Source: Oscillatoriales cyanobacterium CG2_30_40_61 (GTDB lineage Bacteria; Cyanobacteriota; Cyanobacteriia; Cyanobacteriales; Microcoleaceae). Taken from it: a stretch of 64,000 nt of DNA. The number at the start of each line of letters is the position of its first letter. Within the stretch, counting starts at the first letter, position 1. The notes under the pieces were generated by a model. The model saw nothing but the letters and a program-made list of their open reading frames with translations. It made no database searches and was not told the origin of the DNA. Where the stretch lies: assembly GCA_001873365.1 (NCBI GenBank), contig MNYZ01000018.1, forward strand, positions 1-64,000. Reading direction: 5' to 3'. This document shows, one piece after another, positions 52,513-62,947 of the stretch. A program made the translations under genes and the position numbers.

Positions 52513-55404
52513 TTAAAAGGTTCCTGCTAACGCCTCCACACACCGTTCGCAAATGGTAGGATCTTCTTTTGATTCCCCAACATGGACGGAATAATTCCAA
52601 CAGCGATCGCATTTTTCCCCATCGGCTTTCACCACACCAATTCCCAAATCTTCAAACTGTTGATTATAGGGTAAACCGTTTAAAGGTTCAGGAGTATCTA
52701 ATAGTTCCACCTGGGAACAAATGAACAGATAACGCAATTCATCTACCCCATTATTTGCTTTTAATTCGGTGGTTTTGAGGTTCATTTGTTGCATCTGCTG
52801 ACGCACATTTTCATCCGCCACATATAACAATACTTTGGCTTCTAAGGAGGCGCCAATCATTTTATCCTGACGGGCTTTTTCCAAGACAACATTAACATCA
52901 CTTCTAATCTGTCTTAACTGTTGCCATAAAGTCCCTAATTCTGGCTTTTCCCACTGTTTTTCTAACCTTACCCAACCCCCTTCAAATACCGAAGTCTGGG
53001 GCGGCGAATAGGGAATATTTTGCCAAATATCCTCGGCGGTATGACATAATACGGGTGCGATCGCTTTTACTAAATTTTCTAACGCCACCGCTAACACCGT
53101 TTGACAACTACGACGCCGGAACCCATCAACTCCACTAATATATAACCGATCCTTGGCAATATCTAAATAGAAATTAGATAAATCCACCACGCAGAAATTC
53201 TGAATTACCTGGAAGAATCGGAAGAATTGATAACTTTCAAAGGATTCTGTTACTTCAGTAAAAACCTCCGTAATCCGGTGTAACATATATTGGTCTAATT
53301 CCGGTAATTCTTCGTATTTCACCGTATCTTTAACCGGATCAAAATCATGCAAATTCCCCAATAAAAATCGAGCAGTATTTCTGATTTTACGGTAAACATC
53401 CCCCATCTGTTTCAGGATATTTTTACCCAGGGGAACATCCGAAGAATAATCCACAGAGGACACCCACAACCGCAGAATATCAGCGCCATAGGGGGGTTCC
53501 TGCTGTTGGTTTTTCCCCCCTTCAATCACAATTGCAGGATCAACCACATTTCCTATGGATTTACTCATTTTCATCCCCTTTTCATCAAGGACAAATCCAT
53601 GGGTTAATACGGTTTTATAGGGAGCGTGACCATAGTTAGCAACACTGGTTAATAAACTCGATTGAAACCAACCCCGATGCTGATCAGAACCTTCTAAATA
53701 CATATCCGCCGGATATTTTAATTCCGGTCGTTGATTAGCCACCGCCGCCCAAGAAGACCCGGAATCAAACCACACATCCATGGTATCGGTTCCCTTGCGG
53801 TAGGTCTTGCCATTATTATGATATTCTGCGGGTAATAATTCTTCAATTGATAACTCCCACCAAGCATCCGAGCCCTTTTCGGCAATAATAGTTTGAACGT
53901 GATTAATTGTGCTTTCATTTAATAACGGTTCGTTGGTTTCTTCATCATAAAAAACCGGAATTGGAACCCCCCAACTCCGTTGTCGAGAAATACACCAATC
54001 ACTGCGATCTGCTACCATGGAAGTAATCCGATTTTCCCCTTGGGCGGGAATCCATTGCACCTCAGAAATAGCTTTTAAAGCCGCATCTCGGAACCCTTCA
54101 ACGGAAGCAAACCATTGTTCTGTAGCCCGAAAAATCGTGGGTTTTTTTGTGCGCCAATCGTAGGGATATTTATGTTGATAGGGTTCTTCTTTTAACAAAG
54201 AATTAACTTCAATTAAAGCCTGAATAATTGCCCCATTTCCCTCACCTAAAACATTCAATCCTTCAAATTTTCCGGCTTCATCGGTAAAGTTTCCTTGATC
54301 ATCCACGGGGGATAAAATTGGCAAGCCATATTTTTGACCCACAATATAGTCTTCTTGACCGTGACCGGGGGCGGTATGAACTAATCCCGTACCGGATTCC
54401 GTGGTAATATAATCTCCTCCAATAACTACCGGACTTTCCCGATCAAATAGGGGATGTTTATAGGTAGAATTTTCTAAATCCTGCCCTTTAAACGTGGCTT
54501 TAATAGTTAAGGAATAACCCAGAGTTGCTGATAATTGTTCGGCCAAATCTTCTGCCACAATTAAATATTTAAAAGCTACGGGTTTGTCAGTTTCCCCGAC
54601 TTCTACCACGGCATAATTTAAGGCTGGGTTAACTGCAACCGCTAAATTACCCGGAATTGTCCAAGGAGTTGTTGTCCAAATGGCTACCCCTAATTCTGAT
54701 AAAAATGGCGTTAATAATTCCCGCAGGGGTTCAGATACTGTTAACAGTTTAAAGGCTGCAAATAAACTGCGGGAAACGTGACCTTCAGGATATTCTAATT
54801 CCGCTTCCGCTAAGGCGGTTTTAGAACTCGGACTCCAGTGCACGGGTTTGTGTCCTCGGTAAATATATCCCTCTAAAAACATCTTCCCAAATACCGCAAT
54901 TTGGGCGGCTTCATATTCGGGTTTTAAGGTTAAATAGGGGTGTTCCCAGTCGCCCCAAACTCCATAGCGTTGAAAACTAATTTTTTGTTGTTCAACGGCT
55001 TGTAGGGCGAAATCCCTGGCTTTATGACGCAAAGTTAAGGGGGTTAATTGTTCCCTTTCCCCGGCTTTCATGTTTTGTAATACTTTTAATTCAATGGGTA
55101 AACCGTGACAGTCCCACCCGGGCACATAACGAACTTTACGACCCTGTAAAATTTGATAGCGATTAATAATATCTTTAAGAATTTTATTGAGAGCATGACC
55201 AATATGCAGCGTCCCGTTCGCATAGGGGGGGCCATCATGTAAAATAAATAATTCACCGGGGTTATTTTGTGATAGGCGTTGATAAATTTCCTGTTCGGCC
55301 CAAAATGCTTGGATTTCCGGTTCTCGCTTCACGGCGTTTGCCCGCATATCAAATTTTGTTTGGGGCAAGTTGACGCTATCTTTATAGGATTTGGCTTCTG
55401 TCAC
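52513..55404 (-). CDS. ileS: Isoleucyl-tRNA synthetase
   Basis: About 963 residues when started at the GTG at 55404 (VTEAKSYKDSVNLPQTKFDM), which has an AGGA ribosome binding site. The open frame extends to 55527 but only through AGGCG/AGCCC repeat sequence. Class I signatures are HDGPPYANGTLHIGHALNKI and KMSKSIGNVVDP. The editing domain includes TTTPWTIPGNLAVAVN and GTGLVHTAPGHGQEDY. The C-terminal zinc finger CDRCWNYS and CERC is present. Charges tRNA-Ile and clears mischarged valine. Confidence 0.96.
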   Translation of the reverse strand: MTEAKSYKDSVNLPQTKFDMRANAVKREPEIQAFWAEQEIYQRLSQNNPGELFILHDGPPYANGTLHIGHALNKILKDIINRYQILQGRKVRYVPGWDCHGLPIELKVLQNMKAGEREQLTPLTLRHKARDFALQAVEQQKISFQRYGVWGDWEHPYLTLKPEYEAAQIAVFGKMFLEGYIYRGHKPVHWSPSSKTALAEAELEYPEGHVSRSLFAAFKLLTVSEPLRELLTPFLSELGVAIWTTTPWTIPGNLAVAVNPALNYAVVEVGETDKPVAFKYLIVAEDLAEQLSATLGYSLTIKATFKGQDLENSTYKHPLFDRESPVVIGGDYITTESGTGLVHTAPGHGQEDYIVGQKYGLPILSPVDDQGNFTDEAGKFEGLNVLGEGNGAIIQALIEVNSLLKEEPYQHKYPYDWRTKKPTIFRATEQWFASVEGFRDAALKAISEVQWIPAQGENRITSMVADRSDWCISRQRSWGVPIPVFYDEETNEPLLNESTINHVQTIIAEKGSDAWWELSIEELLPAEYHNNGKTYRKGTDTMDVWFDSGSSWAAVANQRPELKYPADMYLEGSDQHRGWFQSSLLTSVANYGHAPYKTVLTHGFVLDEKGMKMSKSIGNVVDPAIVIEGGKNQQQEPPYGADILRLWVSSVDYSSDVPLGKNILKQMGDVYRKIRNTARFLLGNLHDFDPVKDTVKYEELPELDQYMLHRITEVFTEVTESFESYQFFRFFQVIQNFCVVDLSNFYLDIAKDRLYISGVDGFRRRSCQTVLAVALENLVKAIAPVLCHTAEDIWQNIPYSPPQTSVFEGGWVRLEKQWEKPELGTLWQQLRQIRSDVNVVLEKARQDKMIGASLEAKVLLYVADENVRQQMQQMNLKTTELKANNGVDELRYLFICSQVELLDTPEPLNGLPYNQQFEDLGIGVVKADGEKCDRCWNYSVHVGESKEDPTICERCVEALAGTF

Positions 55405-55450
55405 AACAGTATCCTGAACGATTCTTGTTAATTGATTTGTATTGTATCCT

Positions 55451-55530
55451 AACATCGTAGTGAGGCGTTTACGCCTCCATTTTTGATCTTCAAGTCGCAA
55501 CACCGTAGTGAGCCCTTCAGGGCTCAATTA
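55451..55530. repeat. Tandem GTAGTGAG hairpins upstream of ileS
   Basis: Two related hairpins lie 48 bp apart: GAGGCG with CGCCTC (55462-55477, loop TTTA) and GAGCCC with GGGCTC (55510-55525, loop TTCA). Each is preceded by CGTAGT and followed by a T-rich stretch ending TTGATCTTCAA. They occupy the 5' leader of ileS and have generated a false extension of its reading frame. Confidence 0.75.
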
Positions 55531-55561
55531 TTGATCTTCAACTAGGAGGGTGAACTTGATC

Positions 55562-55597
55562 TAAAAAACCCGCCCTACCGGAGTAAGACGGGTTGGA
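55562..55597 (-). terminator. Intrinsic terminator of clpC
   Basis: On the minus strand AACCCGTC and the complementary GGCGGGTT flank an ACTCCGGTA-type loop, and six T residues follow. It starts 17 bp after the clpC stop codon. Confidence 0.8.
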
Positions 55598-55613
55598 TGA
55601 GAATTAGAGTTAA

Positions 55614-58091
55614 TTAGGAATGGGTAACGGCGTATTCATTAATAGAATTCAGGGCATGATCTCCGGGTGAAATTGTAACTTTCCCCTCTTGATCCACATC
55701 AATAAATGCCCGATCGCCATCCTTAATTGTTCCAGCTAATAAGGCTTCAGCTAAGGCATCTTCTAACAGATTCATTAAGGCTCGACGTAGGGGTCTGGCT
55801 CCATAATTCTGATCAAAACCCACATTAACTAAATGATCTTTGAAGCCTTCACTGACAGTTAAGGTAATATCTCTTTCCATTAACCGGGCGAGCAGATCTC
55901 TGAGTAAGATTTCAGCAATTTGTTTAACTTCAGATTTTTGCAATTGCCGGAAGACAATAATTTCATCCAAACGGTTGAGAAATTCCGGCCGGAAATATTG
56001 TTTGAGTTCCTCATGGACTAAGTTTTTAATCCGGTTATATTGCTGATCGGCTTCCGAAGTTGCAGCCCATTCAAATCCTAAACCGCCGCCGCCTTTTTCA
56101 ATTACCTTAGAACCCACGTTCGAGGTCATAATAATTAAGGTATTTTTGAAACTGACCGTGCGACCTTTGGCATCGGTTAAACGACCATCTTCTAAGATTT
56201 GTAATAACAAATTGAAGACATCGGGATGGGCTTTTTCAATTTCATCAAATAGCACCACCGTATAGGGACGACGACGGACAGCTTCAGTTAATTGCCCGCC
56301 TTCTTCGTAACCAACAAATCCTGGGGGAGAACCGATTAATTTAGACACCGTATGTCGTTCCATATATTCCGACATATCTAGGCGAATCATCGCTTCTTCT
56401 GAGCCGAAGAAATAGGTAGCTAGGGCTTTAGTTAATTCGGTTTTTCCGACTCCCGTGGGGCCAGAAAAAATGAAACTAGCAATCGGGCGATCGGGATTTT
56501 TTAATCCCACCCGGGCGCGACGAATAGCGCGAGAAACGGCCCCTACCGCTTCATTTTGACCAATTAAACGTTCATGTAAGATATCTTCGAGTTTCAATAA
56601 TTTTACCGATTCCGATTCGGTTAATTTATTGACATTAATACCTGTCCATGCGGCTAGAATTTCGGCAATATCGTCTTCAGTTACGACTAAACCTGTACCC
56701 GCTATATTGGTTTTTTCAGTGGGGGTTTCCAGTTTATCTTTAATTTCCAATTCGCGATCGCGCAGTTCACTGGCTTGATCGAAATCTTGGAGTTTTACCG
56801 CCGTTTCTTTTTCGCCAATAACTTTAGTTAATTCCCGTTTTAACTCGCGCAATTCGGGGGGAACTTTGGAATTCATGACCCGGACTCGGGAACCCGCTTC
56901 ATCGATTAAATCGATGGCTTTATCGGGTAAAAAGCGATCACTAATATAGCGATCGGATAGGGTCGCCGCCGCGTATAATGCCTGATCGGAAATCGTTAAT
57001 TGATGGTGTTGTTCATAGGCGCGACGCAACCCGAACAGAATTTCCACGGTTTCTTCCACGGTGGGTTCGCCGACCATCACCGGTTGGAACCGCCGTTCCA
57101 GGGCCGCATCCCGTTCAATATATTTGCGGTATTCATCCAGGGTAGTCGCCCCTAAACATTGCAACTCACCCCGGGCGAGGGCGGGTTTGAGCATATTGGA
57201 GGCGTCCATAGTCCCTTCGATGGAACCCGCACCCACAATGGTATGAATTTCATCGATAACTAGAATGATATTTCCGGCGGTACGAATTTCTTCGACAATG
57301 GTTTTTAGGCGTTCTTCAAATTCCCCCCGGAAGCGGGTTCCTGAGATCAGGGTTCCCATGTTCAAGCTGATCACTTGTTTGTTTTCGAGGACATCGGGAA
57401 CATCGTTATTAACAATGCGTTGGGCCAAGCCTTCCGCAATGGCGGTTTTGCCGACGCCGGGTTCACCCACCAACACGGGGTTATTTTTTGTGCGTCGTCC
57501 CAGAATTTGAATCACCCGCTCAATTTCCCGTTGACGACCAATCATTGGGTCAAGTTTGCCTTCGGCCGCTAGTTGGGTGAGGTTAGTACCAAATTCGTCG
57601 AGGGTGGCGGTTTTGGTGGACTTGCTGCGACTTCCTCCTCCGGGGGCGACGGTGGCTTCTTCCCCAAGGGAGCGAATCACTTCAGTCCGCACTTGAGAAC
57701 GGTCAACCCCCAGATTTTCTAGGACTTTTGATGCCACTCCTTCGTTATCTTGGAGTAATCCGAGTAGGATATGTTCGGGGCCGATATAGTTATTCCCCAT
57801 TTGTCGCGCTTCTTTCATCGCGGTTTCAAAGATGCGTTTGGCCCTAGGGGTAAAGGGAATTTCTACCGGGAGGAAACCCGACCCACGGCCAATAATTGCT
57901 TCAACTTCTTTTTGGACTTCCCGCAGGCCTAACCCTTGCGCCTTCAAGGTTTTGGCGGCGACACTGGTTCCCTCGCTCATCAAGCCCACAAGAATTTGTT
58001 CTGTTCCTACAAAGTTATGTCCCAGGCGTCGGGCTTCTTCCTGAGCTAACATCACCGCCTTAATTGCCTTATCCGAGAAGTATTCAAACAT
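55614..58091 (-). CDS. clpC: ATP-dependent Clp protease ATP-binding subunit ClpC
   Basis: An 825-residue Hsp100 unfoldase that feeds substrates to ClpP. It has the double Clp-N domain ([21 protein letters not shown] and [20 protein letters not shown]), two AAA+ modules with Walker A GEPGVGKT and GPTGVGKT, and Walker B VIDEIH and LFDEIEKAH. The UVR-type linker is at about 420-455 ([15 protein letters not shown]). Length and layout match ClpC. It may be cotranscribed with nothing; a terminator follows. In cyanobacteria ClpC is usually essential. Confidence 0.96.
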   Translation of the reverse strand: MFEYFSDKAIKAVMLAQEEARRLGHNFVGTEQILVGLMSEGTSVAAKTLKAQGLGLREVQKEVEAIIGRGSGFLPVEIPFTPRAKRIFETAMKEARQMGNNYIGPEHILLGLLQDNEGVASKVLENLGVDRSQVRTEVIRSLGEEATVAPGGGSRSKSTKTATLDEFGTNLTQLAAEGKLDPMIGRQREIERVIQILGRRTKNNPVLVGEPGVGKTAIAEGLAQRIVNNDVPDVLENKQVISLNMGTLISGTRFRGEFEERLKTIVEEIRTAGNIILVIDEIHTIVGAGSIEGTMDASNMLKPALARGELQCLGATTLDEYRKYIERDAALERRFQPVMVGEPTVEETVEILFGLRRAYEQHHQLTISDQALYAAATLSDRYISDRFLPDKAIDLIDEAGSRVRVMNSKVPPELRELKRELTKVIGEKETAVKLQDFDQASELRDRELEIKDKLETPTEKTNIAGTGLVVTEDDIAEILAAWTGINVNKLTESESVKLLKLEDILHERLIGQNEAVGAVSRAIRRARVGLKNPDRPIASFIFSGPTGVGKTELTKALATYFFGSEEAMIRLDMSEYMERHTVSKLIGSPPGFVGYEEGGQLTEAVRRRPYTVVLFDEIEKAHPDVFNLLLQILEDGRLTDAKGRTVSFKNTLIIMTSNVGSKVIEKGGGGLGFEWAATSEADQQYNRIKNLVHEELKQYFRPEFLNRLDEIIVFRQLQKSEVKQIAEILLRDLLARLMERDITLTVSEGFKDHLVNVGFDQNYGARPLRRALMNLLEDALAEALLAGTIKDGDRAFIDVDQEGKVTISPGDHALNSINEYAVTHS

Positions 58092-58682
58092 TTTTTCTGC
58101 TCACTCCCTTATGACGTTTATTTTTATGGAGTTGTCATCCCTGGTGGGGAGACGATGATAGGTTTTAATGTCCCGATGTAAATTTTTATTGAGATACTAC
58201 AACCTAATGTAACGTTATTGGGGTAAATGTGTAGTAGGGACACCCGTAATTTTATCGAAGATTTCTGATCAATACAGAATTGGGAAGTTTGACTTGGGTA
58301 TGTCCTTAATTGTGATCCCTTTCGGCGGATAGGTTTGTAAATGTCCTAACGGATAGTTGGGCCAGTTTAGGGGCGGCGGTGGGGTGGGTGAGGAATTATG
58401 CGATCGCTAACCTGATTTTAATTCTTTTAAGTGCTTGGCTTGGAGATTTTTTGGGTTTTAAATATAATTTTATTTTCTTCTTAAAAAAACTCGTGCTGAT
58501 TATTAATTTCAAAAAATATCTATATTCCCCTGTAGGGGCGAGGCGCGCCTCGCCCCTACGATGAATTGGATGTCAAACTATTTAGATTGTTTATTTTGAG
58601 TCACTTGCCAATGCTTAATGTTAAAATTTATGCTTAATAAATATTTAAGCAAAATTGACCCTAATAGGTGGAATTTTAATCA
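58092..58682. other. 591-bp intergenic region upstream of clpC
   Basis: No gene is convincing here. A short frame at 58379-58564 runs into the palindrome and lacks support. The clpC promoter should lie within the right-hand 200 bp after 58092, but no clear hexamers could be fixed. The region holds the perfect palindrome at 58532-58559. Confidence 0.55.
58532..58559. repeat. Perfect 28-bp palindrome
   Basis: GTAGGGGCGAGGCG is followed directly by its exact reverse complement, giving a loop-free GC-rich cruciform. It is the GC-rich relative of the palindromes at 1013-1038 and 45322-45353; the outer TAGGGG is shared while the inner arms differ. Confidence 0.9.
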
Positions 58683-59168
58683 TCAAAGTAAAATAGCAGC
58701 TTGAATTTGAGGAGTGGTTAGGCGTGTATTTTCCTGTAAATATTGAGCCGCGATCGCCATTCCAATAGAAGCAGCACCAGAAAATGCAGATAGGGTGGGT
58801 CTACTATCTTCAATCCGAGGAAACACCAGCGCTGCATTATTTCCTAAACTTTCACGACGTTCTGATCCGATTATTACCGAATATTGAGGACTTCTGATTT
58901 CCGCAACCGTAACATCTTGAAATTGTCTATGCAAAAATTCCCGTTGTGCTAACTGAACTTCTAACCTTTTATCCCACCATTCTTGCTGTCTTTTTTGAAA
59001 GAAAGAAAATGCCGATTTTGCCAAGCCTCCCATGACTAAACGTAAAACCGGGTTAGCTAATAAGAAAAACAAGAAAGCATCTGCTCGTTTGGGGTTATGT
59101 AACCCTAAATTAACGATAAAAGAAGCACTCCCCAGACCACTATAGTATATGAATTTTCTCCGTTTCAT
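58683..59168 (-). CDS. Exported or membrane-anchored protein of unknown function
   Basis: A 161-residue protein. The N-terminus KRRKFIYYSGLGSASFIVNLGL has a KRRKF motif followed by a weak hydrophobic stretch, which may be a Tat-like signal. A second hydrophobic segment is at about 31-50 (AFLFFLLANPVLRLVMGGLA). A charged helix follows (FFQKRQQEWWDKRLEVQL), then a C-terminal region ending with STPQIQAAILL-like sequence (here TTPQIQAAILL). Not recognised. It is divergent from the STAND ATPase gene and the two share 228 bp upstream. Confidence 0.65.
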   Translation of the reverse strand: MKRRKFIYYSGLGSASFIVNLGLHNPKRADAFLFFLLANPVLRLVMGGLAKSAFSFFQKRQQEWWDKRLEVQLAQREFLHRQFQDVTVAEIRSPQYSVIIGSERRESLGNNAALVFPRIEDSRPTLSAFSGAASIGMAIAAQYLQENTRLTTPQIQAAILL

Positions 59169-59396
59169 AGAGTTAATTATTCTAACAGATCTTCAAAAAA
59201 ATAAATTGCAGCGCAGACCCCTGAATTTGTATTTGTCCTTTAAAATTGTGATTTTAGAAATCCTGAAATGTACGATTTAATCGTGACTTTTGTTGCGAAT
59301 TATTAGGGTAAAGTTCTAAACTGTTCTAAAATGTTCGATTAAGTGCTATCAGATTTTAGGTTATAATGGCTAGATTCCTGACTAAATCGTAACTCT

Positions 59397-60746
59397 ATGA
59401 CTGTTACAGAGGCTTTACAATTAGCAAATGAGTTAGTCTTTGCTCAAACCGGAAAACATTTAGATGATCTGCAAGAGGAAGTAATTAAGGGGTTGTGGCA
59501 AGGTCAAACTTATAAGACAATTGCAGAGGAATCTAATCGGAGTGAGAGTCGGGTTAAAGATATTGGTCATAAATTATTACATATTTTATCAGAACAGCTA
59601 GGGGAAGATGTTAAAAAATCTAATTTTTGCTCTACTATAGAAAGATTAAAGGTGATATCTTCACCCTCATCACAAGTTGGTATTAATCATAATTTTAATT
59701 TTTGTTCAAAGAGTTTTCATAATAATACGAAAGAACTTCTATTAGACAAACTTTCTAATACTTCCAGAGTATTTCACGATTTAACAATAGCTCCTAAAAT
59801 AAACTATTTTTACGATCGCACCACCGAACTTAACACCCTATCCCACTGGTTAATTGATCAGAATACTCGTCTAATCTCAGTTTTAGGATTAAGTGGTATT
59901 GGGAAAACCACCCTAGTTAAACAATTTGTTGACCTGAACTTACAATACTTTGATATTATTATCTGGAAAAATATCAAACTCTCCCCATCTTTAGATAGTA
60001 TTATGGCTGAAATTTTAACCAGTATTAATCCTGATTCTATTTTATCTGACCATAAATTAACTCAAACTTTAAATCTTTTTCGTGATCAAAAATGTTTAAT
60101 CATCCTAGATGATGTGCAGGAATTATTTATTAAAGAAAAATCAGCCGGACAATATAAAAATGAGTATCGAGATTATCAACCCTTTTTCACAATGATAACC
60201 GAAACTGAACACAAAAGCAGTTTAATTTTAATCAGTCAGGAAAAATGCCAAGAAATGATCTCCTTGGATGAAGAATTATATCCCATTCAGTGTTTGGAAT
60301 TACAAGGTTTAGATAGTATTGAAATTCTGAAAAACTATGGTTTACAAGATCAGGAGAGTTGGTCAACACTGATTGAATTGTATGAAGGAAATCCGGTTTA
60401 TTTAAAAGATATTGCAGGTTTAATTAAAAAAATATTTAGCGGTAAATTATCTCAATTTTTACATGAAAATAGCTTAATCATAACAGAAGGTATAAAATCC
60501 CGTTTAAATCAAATATTTGAGCGATTATCCCGAATTGAACAACAGATTATTATAAAATTAAGTCAGGATAATCACCCGGTATCCAGAGAAGATTTAAGAG
60601 AAAGTTTATCGTTATCGTCAATGGATTTAATTAATGGTTTAGAATCTTTGACGAGACGCTATTTAATAAAAATAATAGAATCTGATCAGGTTTTATTTGG
60701 TTTATCTCCTGTGGTGCGAGAATATATTAAAAGTTGCTGTGATTAA
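59397..60746 (+). CDS. Short STAND (NB-ARC-like) ATPase
   Basis: A 449-residue protein. Residues 1-85 (LANELVFAQTGKHLDDLQEE to IGHKLLHILSEQLGEDV) form a helix-turn-helix-like domain typical of cyanobacterial NB-ARC proteins. The NTPase has Walker A GLSGIGKTT at 164-172 and Walker B CLIILDDVQEL at 233-243, then a winged-helix part (QQIIIKLSQDNHPVSREDLRE). There is no WD40, TPR or effector domain after it, so it is either a minimal form or a C-terminally truncated sensor. STAND proteins often act in defence or programmed death; function here is unproven. Confidence 0.8.
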   Translation: MTVTEALQLANELVFAQTGKHLDDLQEEVIKGLWQGQTYKTIAEESNRSESRVKDIGHKLLHILSEQLGEDVKKSNFCSTIERLKVISSPSSQVGINHNFNFCSKSFHNNTKELLLDKLSNTSRVFHDLTIAPKINYFYDRTTELNTLSHWLIDQNTRLISVLGLSGIGKTTLVKQFVDLNLQYFDIIIWKNIKLSPSLDSIMAEILTSINPDSILSDHKLTQTLNLFRDQKCLIILDDVQELFIKEKSAGQYKNEYRDYQPFFTMITETEHKSSLILISQEKCQEMISLDEELYPIQCLELQGLDSIEILKNYGLQDQESWSTLIELYEGNPVYLKDIAGLIKKIFSGKLSQFLHENSLIITEGIKSRLNQIFERLSRIEQQIIIKLSQDNHPVSREDLRESLSLSSMDLINGLESLTRRYLIKIIESDQVLFGLSPVVREYIKSCCD

Positions 60747-60883
60747 CAAAATTAATTGATTCGTTATCAAAATGATTGGTTAAATTGGGGATGCGATCGC
60801 TTCATTTAAGATAATTCTAAAAAATTAGCGAATCTATGATAAAATAAAATCAGACCTAGTTTACTTATCTATTTTCTACATTT

Positions 60884-61087
60884 ATGGAAATGGAAACCTT
60901 AAAACAACTCATGAAAGAAAGCATTCGAGAAGTTCTTAGAGAAGAACGTCTCTCGTTAATGCAAGTTTTAATCCCTGATGTCAGTGATCAAGAGATGAAA
61001 GAAATTATTAAAAAATTTGATTCCCCAGACAAATATGATGAGGCTGATTTTGTAGATATGACGACATGGATGAACAATGAAAGTTAA
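60884..61087 (+). CDS. Antitoxin of a RelE/ParE-type pair
   Basis: A 67-residue acidic protein (METLKQLMKESIREVLREER at the start, DKYDEADFVDMTTWMNNES at the end). It overlaps the downstream toxin gene by 11 bp. No DNA-binding motif is obvious, so the pair may be regulated otherwise. The identification rests mainly on its position. In-frame starts at 60884 and 60890 are both possible. Confidence 0.7.
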   Translation: MEMETLKQLMKESIREVLREERLSLMQVLIPDVSDQEMKEIIKKFDSPDKYDEADFVDMTTWMNNES

Positions 61088-61355
61088 ATTTAGTAAAAAT
61101 GCTGTTAAATTTTTAAATAGTTTATCTGAAAAAGAACAAGAAAAAATTAGGCAAAAATTAAAAGAGCTAGTTTCTGCTATTGAAATTAGTGGGCTTATTC
61201 CTTTTCGAGAGTTAGATATTAAAAAATTAAAAGGGGATTGGAAAGGATTTTTAAGATTGAGGATCGGTAAAATTAGACTGATCTTCAACATCAATATTGA
61301 GGATGATGAGTTAATGGTTTATGAGATCGATTATAGAGGAGGTGTTTATAAGTAG
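61077..61355 (+). CDS. RelE/ParE superfamily toxin
   Basis: A 92-residue basic protein with the RelE/ParE layout: KVKFSKNAVKFLNSLSEKEQEKI, a helix pair, KLKGDWKGFLRLRIGKIRLIFNIN (in part) and the C-terminal VYEIDYRGGVYK. The core arginines of the WKGFLRLRIGKIRLIF strand pair are the usual active or binding residues. It could be a ribosome-dependent mRNA nuclease or a gyrase inhibitor. The gene overlaps the antitoxin gene by 11 bp. Confidence 0.85.
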   Translation: MKVKFSKNAVKFLNSLSEKEQEKIRQKLKELVSAIEISGLIPFRELDIKKLKGDWKGFLRLRIGKIRLIFNINIEDDELMVYEIDYRGGVYK

Positions 61356-61434
61356 GTTGAGGGATGCGATCGCATCTCAACAAAAATAATATAAAAGTAT
61401 ATTTTAAAGATGCGATCGCTCTTATTATCTTATT

Positions 61435-61470
61435 AAAACCCGGTTTCTCAACTAATCAGAAACCAGGTTT
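61435..61470 (-). terminator. Hairpin after aroA
   Basis: AAACCCGGTTTCT and AGAAACCAGGTTT pair with one mismatch around a short loop. It lies 21 bp beyond the aroA stop codon and may terminate transcription. Its core is the AGAAACCCGGTTTCT motif of the local MITEs. Confidence 0.6.
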
Positions 61471-61490
61471 CTTGAGTTTTTGCGACAATT

Positions 61491-62840
61491 TTAAACCGTA
61501 CAAATTTCCGTTAAGGTAGCCACGAAATTTGGGTAGGAAATTCCGGCAGCTTCGGCGCGGTGAATAGTGGTTTTTCCTTGACAATTTAAAGCGGCGATCG
61601 CTAAACTCATAGCAATACGATGATCGGTATCGCTATCAACTTCTGTCCCGGTTAAAGGGAAACCCCCGGTAATTTCTAAACCGTCGGGACGTTCACTAAT
61701 TTTAGCTCCCAATTGGCTCATTTGAGTCGCCATCACGGTAATCCGATCGCTTTCTTTCACCCTTAATTCTTCCGCATCTCTAATAATAGTTGTTCCCTCA
61801 GCAAAAGCCGCCGCCACCGCTAAAATCGGAATTTCATCAATTAATCTAGGAATAATACACCCCCCAATTTCACAGGCTTTTAATTGACTATATTTAACCC
61901 GAATATCCGCCACAGGTTCCCCCGCCACAGTCCGTTCATTCTCTAATTGCAGATTTGCTCCCATTTTTTCCAAGGCTTCTAAAATCCCCGTGCGAGTTGG
62001 GTTGACCCCCACATTTTCTACGACTAATTCTGACCCGGGAACAATGGCCGCCGCCACTAACCAAAAAGCCGCCGAACTAATATCCCCCGGAACCACAACC
62101 TGCTGACCATACAGTTCTGCTGGCCCCTTAACCGTTACACTATAGGTATCCGGTTCAACGGTTAAATTAGCCCCAAATGCCCTTAACATTCGTTCACTAT
62201 GATCCCGGGACAGGGCGGGTTCGGTGACGGTGGTTTCTCCTTCGGTCATTAAGGCGGCCAACAGAATACAGGATTTCACCTGGGCTGAAGCAATGGGGGA
62301 AATATAATGAATCGGGCGCAGGGCTTGACCCTGAACCGCTAGGGGCGCGTAAGACCCCCCTTGACGACCCCAAATAGTTGCCCCCATCTGTTGTAAAGGT
62401 TTGGTGACTCGGGACATGGGACGACGGACGAGGGAACTATCCCCGGTAACACTAAAAAATCGTCCGGGGTGGGAGGCGAGTATTCCTAACATTAATCGTA
62501 GGGTTGTACCGGAATTTCCGGCGTCTAAAACCTCTAGGGGTTCTTGAAGATTACCTAGTCCAATGCCTTTGACTTCTATCCGTTCGGAATTTAACTCGGA
62601 AATTTCCGCCCCCATCTGAGAAAAACATTGGGCGGTGCTGCGGGGGTCGGCTCCTAACAGCAAGCCCTCAATGGTGGTGACACCCTTGGCTAAAGCTCCT
62701 AACATTAAGGCGCGATGGGAAATTGACTTATCCCCAGGAATGCGGATGCGACCTTGTAAGGATAATCCCGATTTGGGGGGGTGTATTGTTAATATTTGCT
62801 CAGTTTCTCTATTTTCTGTTGTTACGATAGTCTCTTGCAT
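61491..62840 (-). CDS. aroA: 3-phosphoshikimate 1-carboxyvinyltransferase (EPSP synthase)
   Basis: A 449-residue enzyme of the shikimate pathway that joins shikimate 3-phosphate and PEP. Signatures are [50 protein letters not shown] and [14 protein letters not shown]. The 15-20 residue leader ([20 protein letters not shown]) is extra relative to E. coli AroA. The alanine/glycine in the GNSGTT loop is wild-type-like; the GNSGTT and LRVKESDR class assignment suggests a class II-type enzyme, but this cannot be settled by eye. It is monocistronic. Confidence 0.94.
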   Translation of the reverse strand: MQETIVTTENRETEQILTIHPPKSGLSLQGRIRIPGDKSISHRALMLGALAKGVTTIEGLLLGADPRSTAQCFSQMGAEISELNSERIEVKGIGLGNLQEPLEVLDAGNSGTTLRLMLGILASHPGRFFSVTGDSSLVRRPMSRVTKPLQQMGATIWGRQGGSYAPLAVQGQALRPIHYISPIASAQVKSCILLAALMTEGETTVTEPALSRDHSERMLRAFGANLTVEPDTYSVTVKGPAELYGQQVVVPGDISSAAFWLVAAAIVPGSELVVENVGVNPTRTGILEALEKMGANLQLENERTVAGEPVADIRVKYSQLKACEIGGCIIPRLIDEIPILAVAAAFAEGTTIIRDAEELRVKESDRITVMATQMSQLGAKISERPDGLEITGGFPLTGTEVDSDTDHRIAMSLAIAALNCQGKTTIHRAEAAGISYPNFVATLTEICTV

Positions 62841-62947
62841 TTTATGATCTTAGATTAGGTCACTGATTTCTAAAAGTGATCCTACCGCTTTCTCGACTCT
62901 AAGCAAATTAGAAACGTTGAGAATTTTACCTAATATTGAGATGAATT

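Noticed and set aside
55405-55527. N-terminal extension of IleRS
   Set aside because: The extra 41 codons lie in the tandem hairpin repeats; the GTG at 55404 gives the family N-terminus.
55451-55530. T-box-like leader for ileS
   Set aside because: T-boxes are not known in cyanobacteria and the hairpins belong to a dispersed repeat family.
58379-58564. 61-residue frame upstream of clpC
   Set aside because: It ends inside the perfect palindrome, has no ribosome binding site of note and no recognisable sequence.
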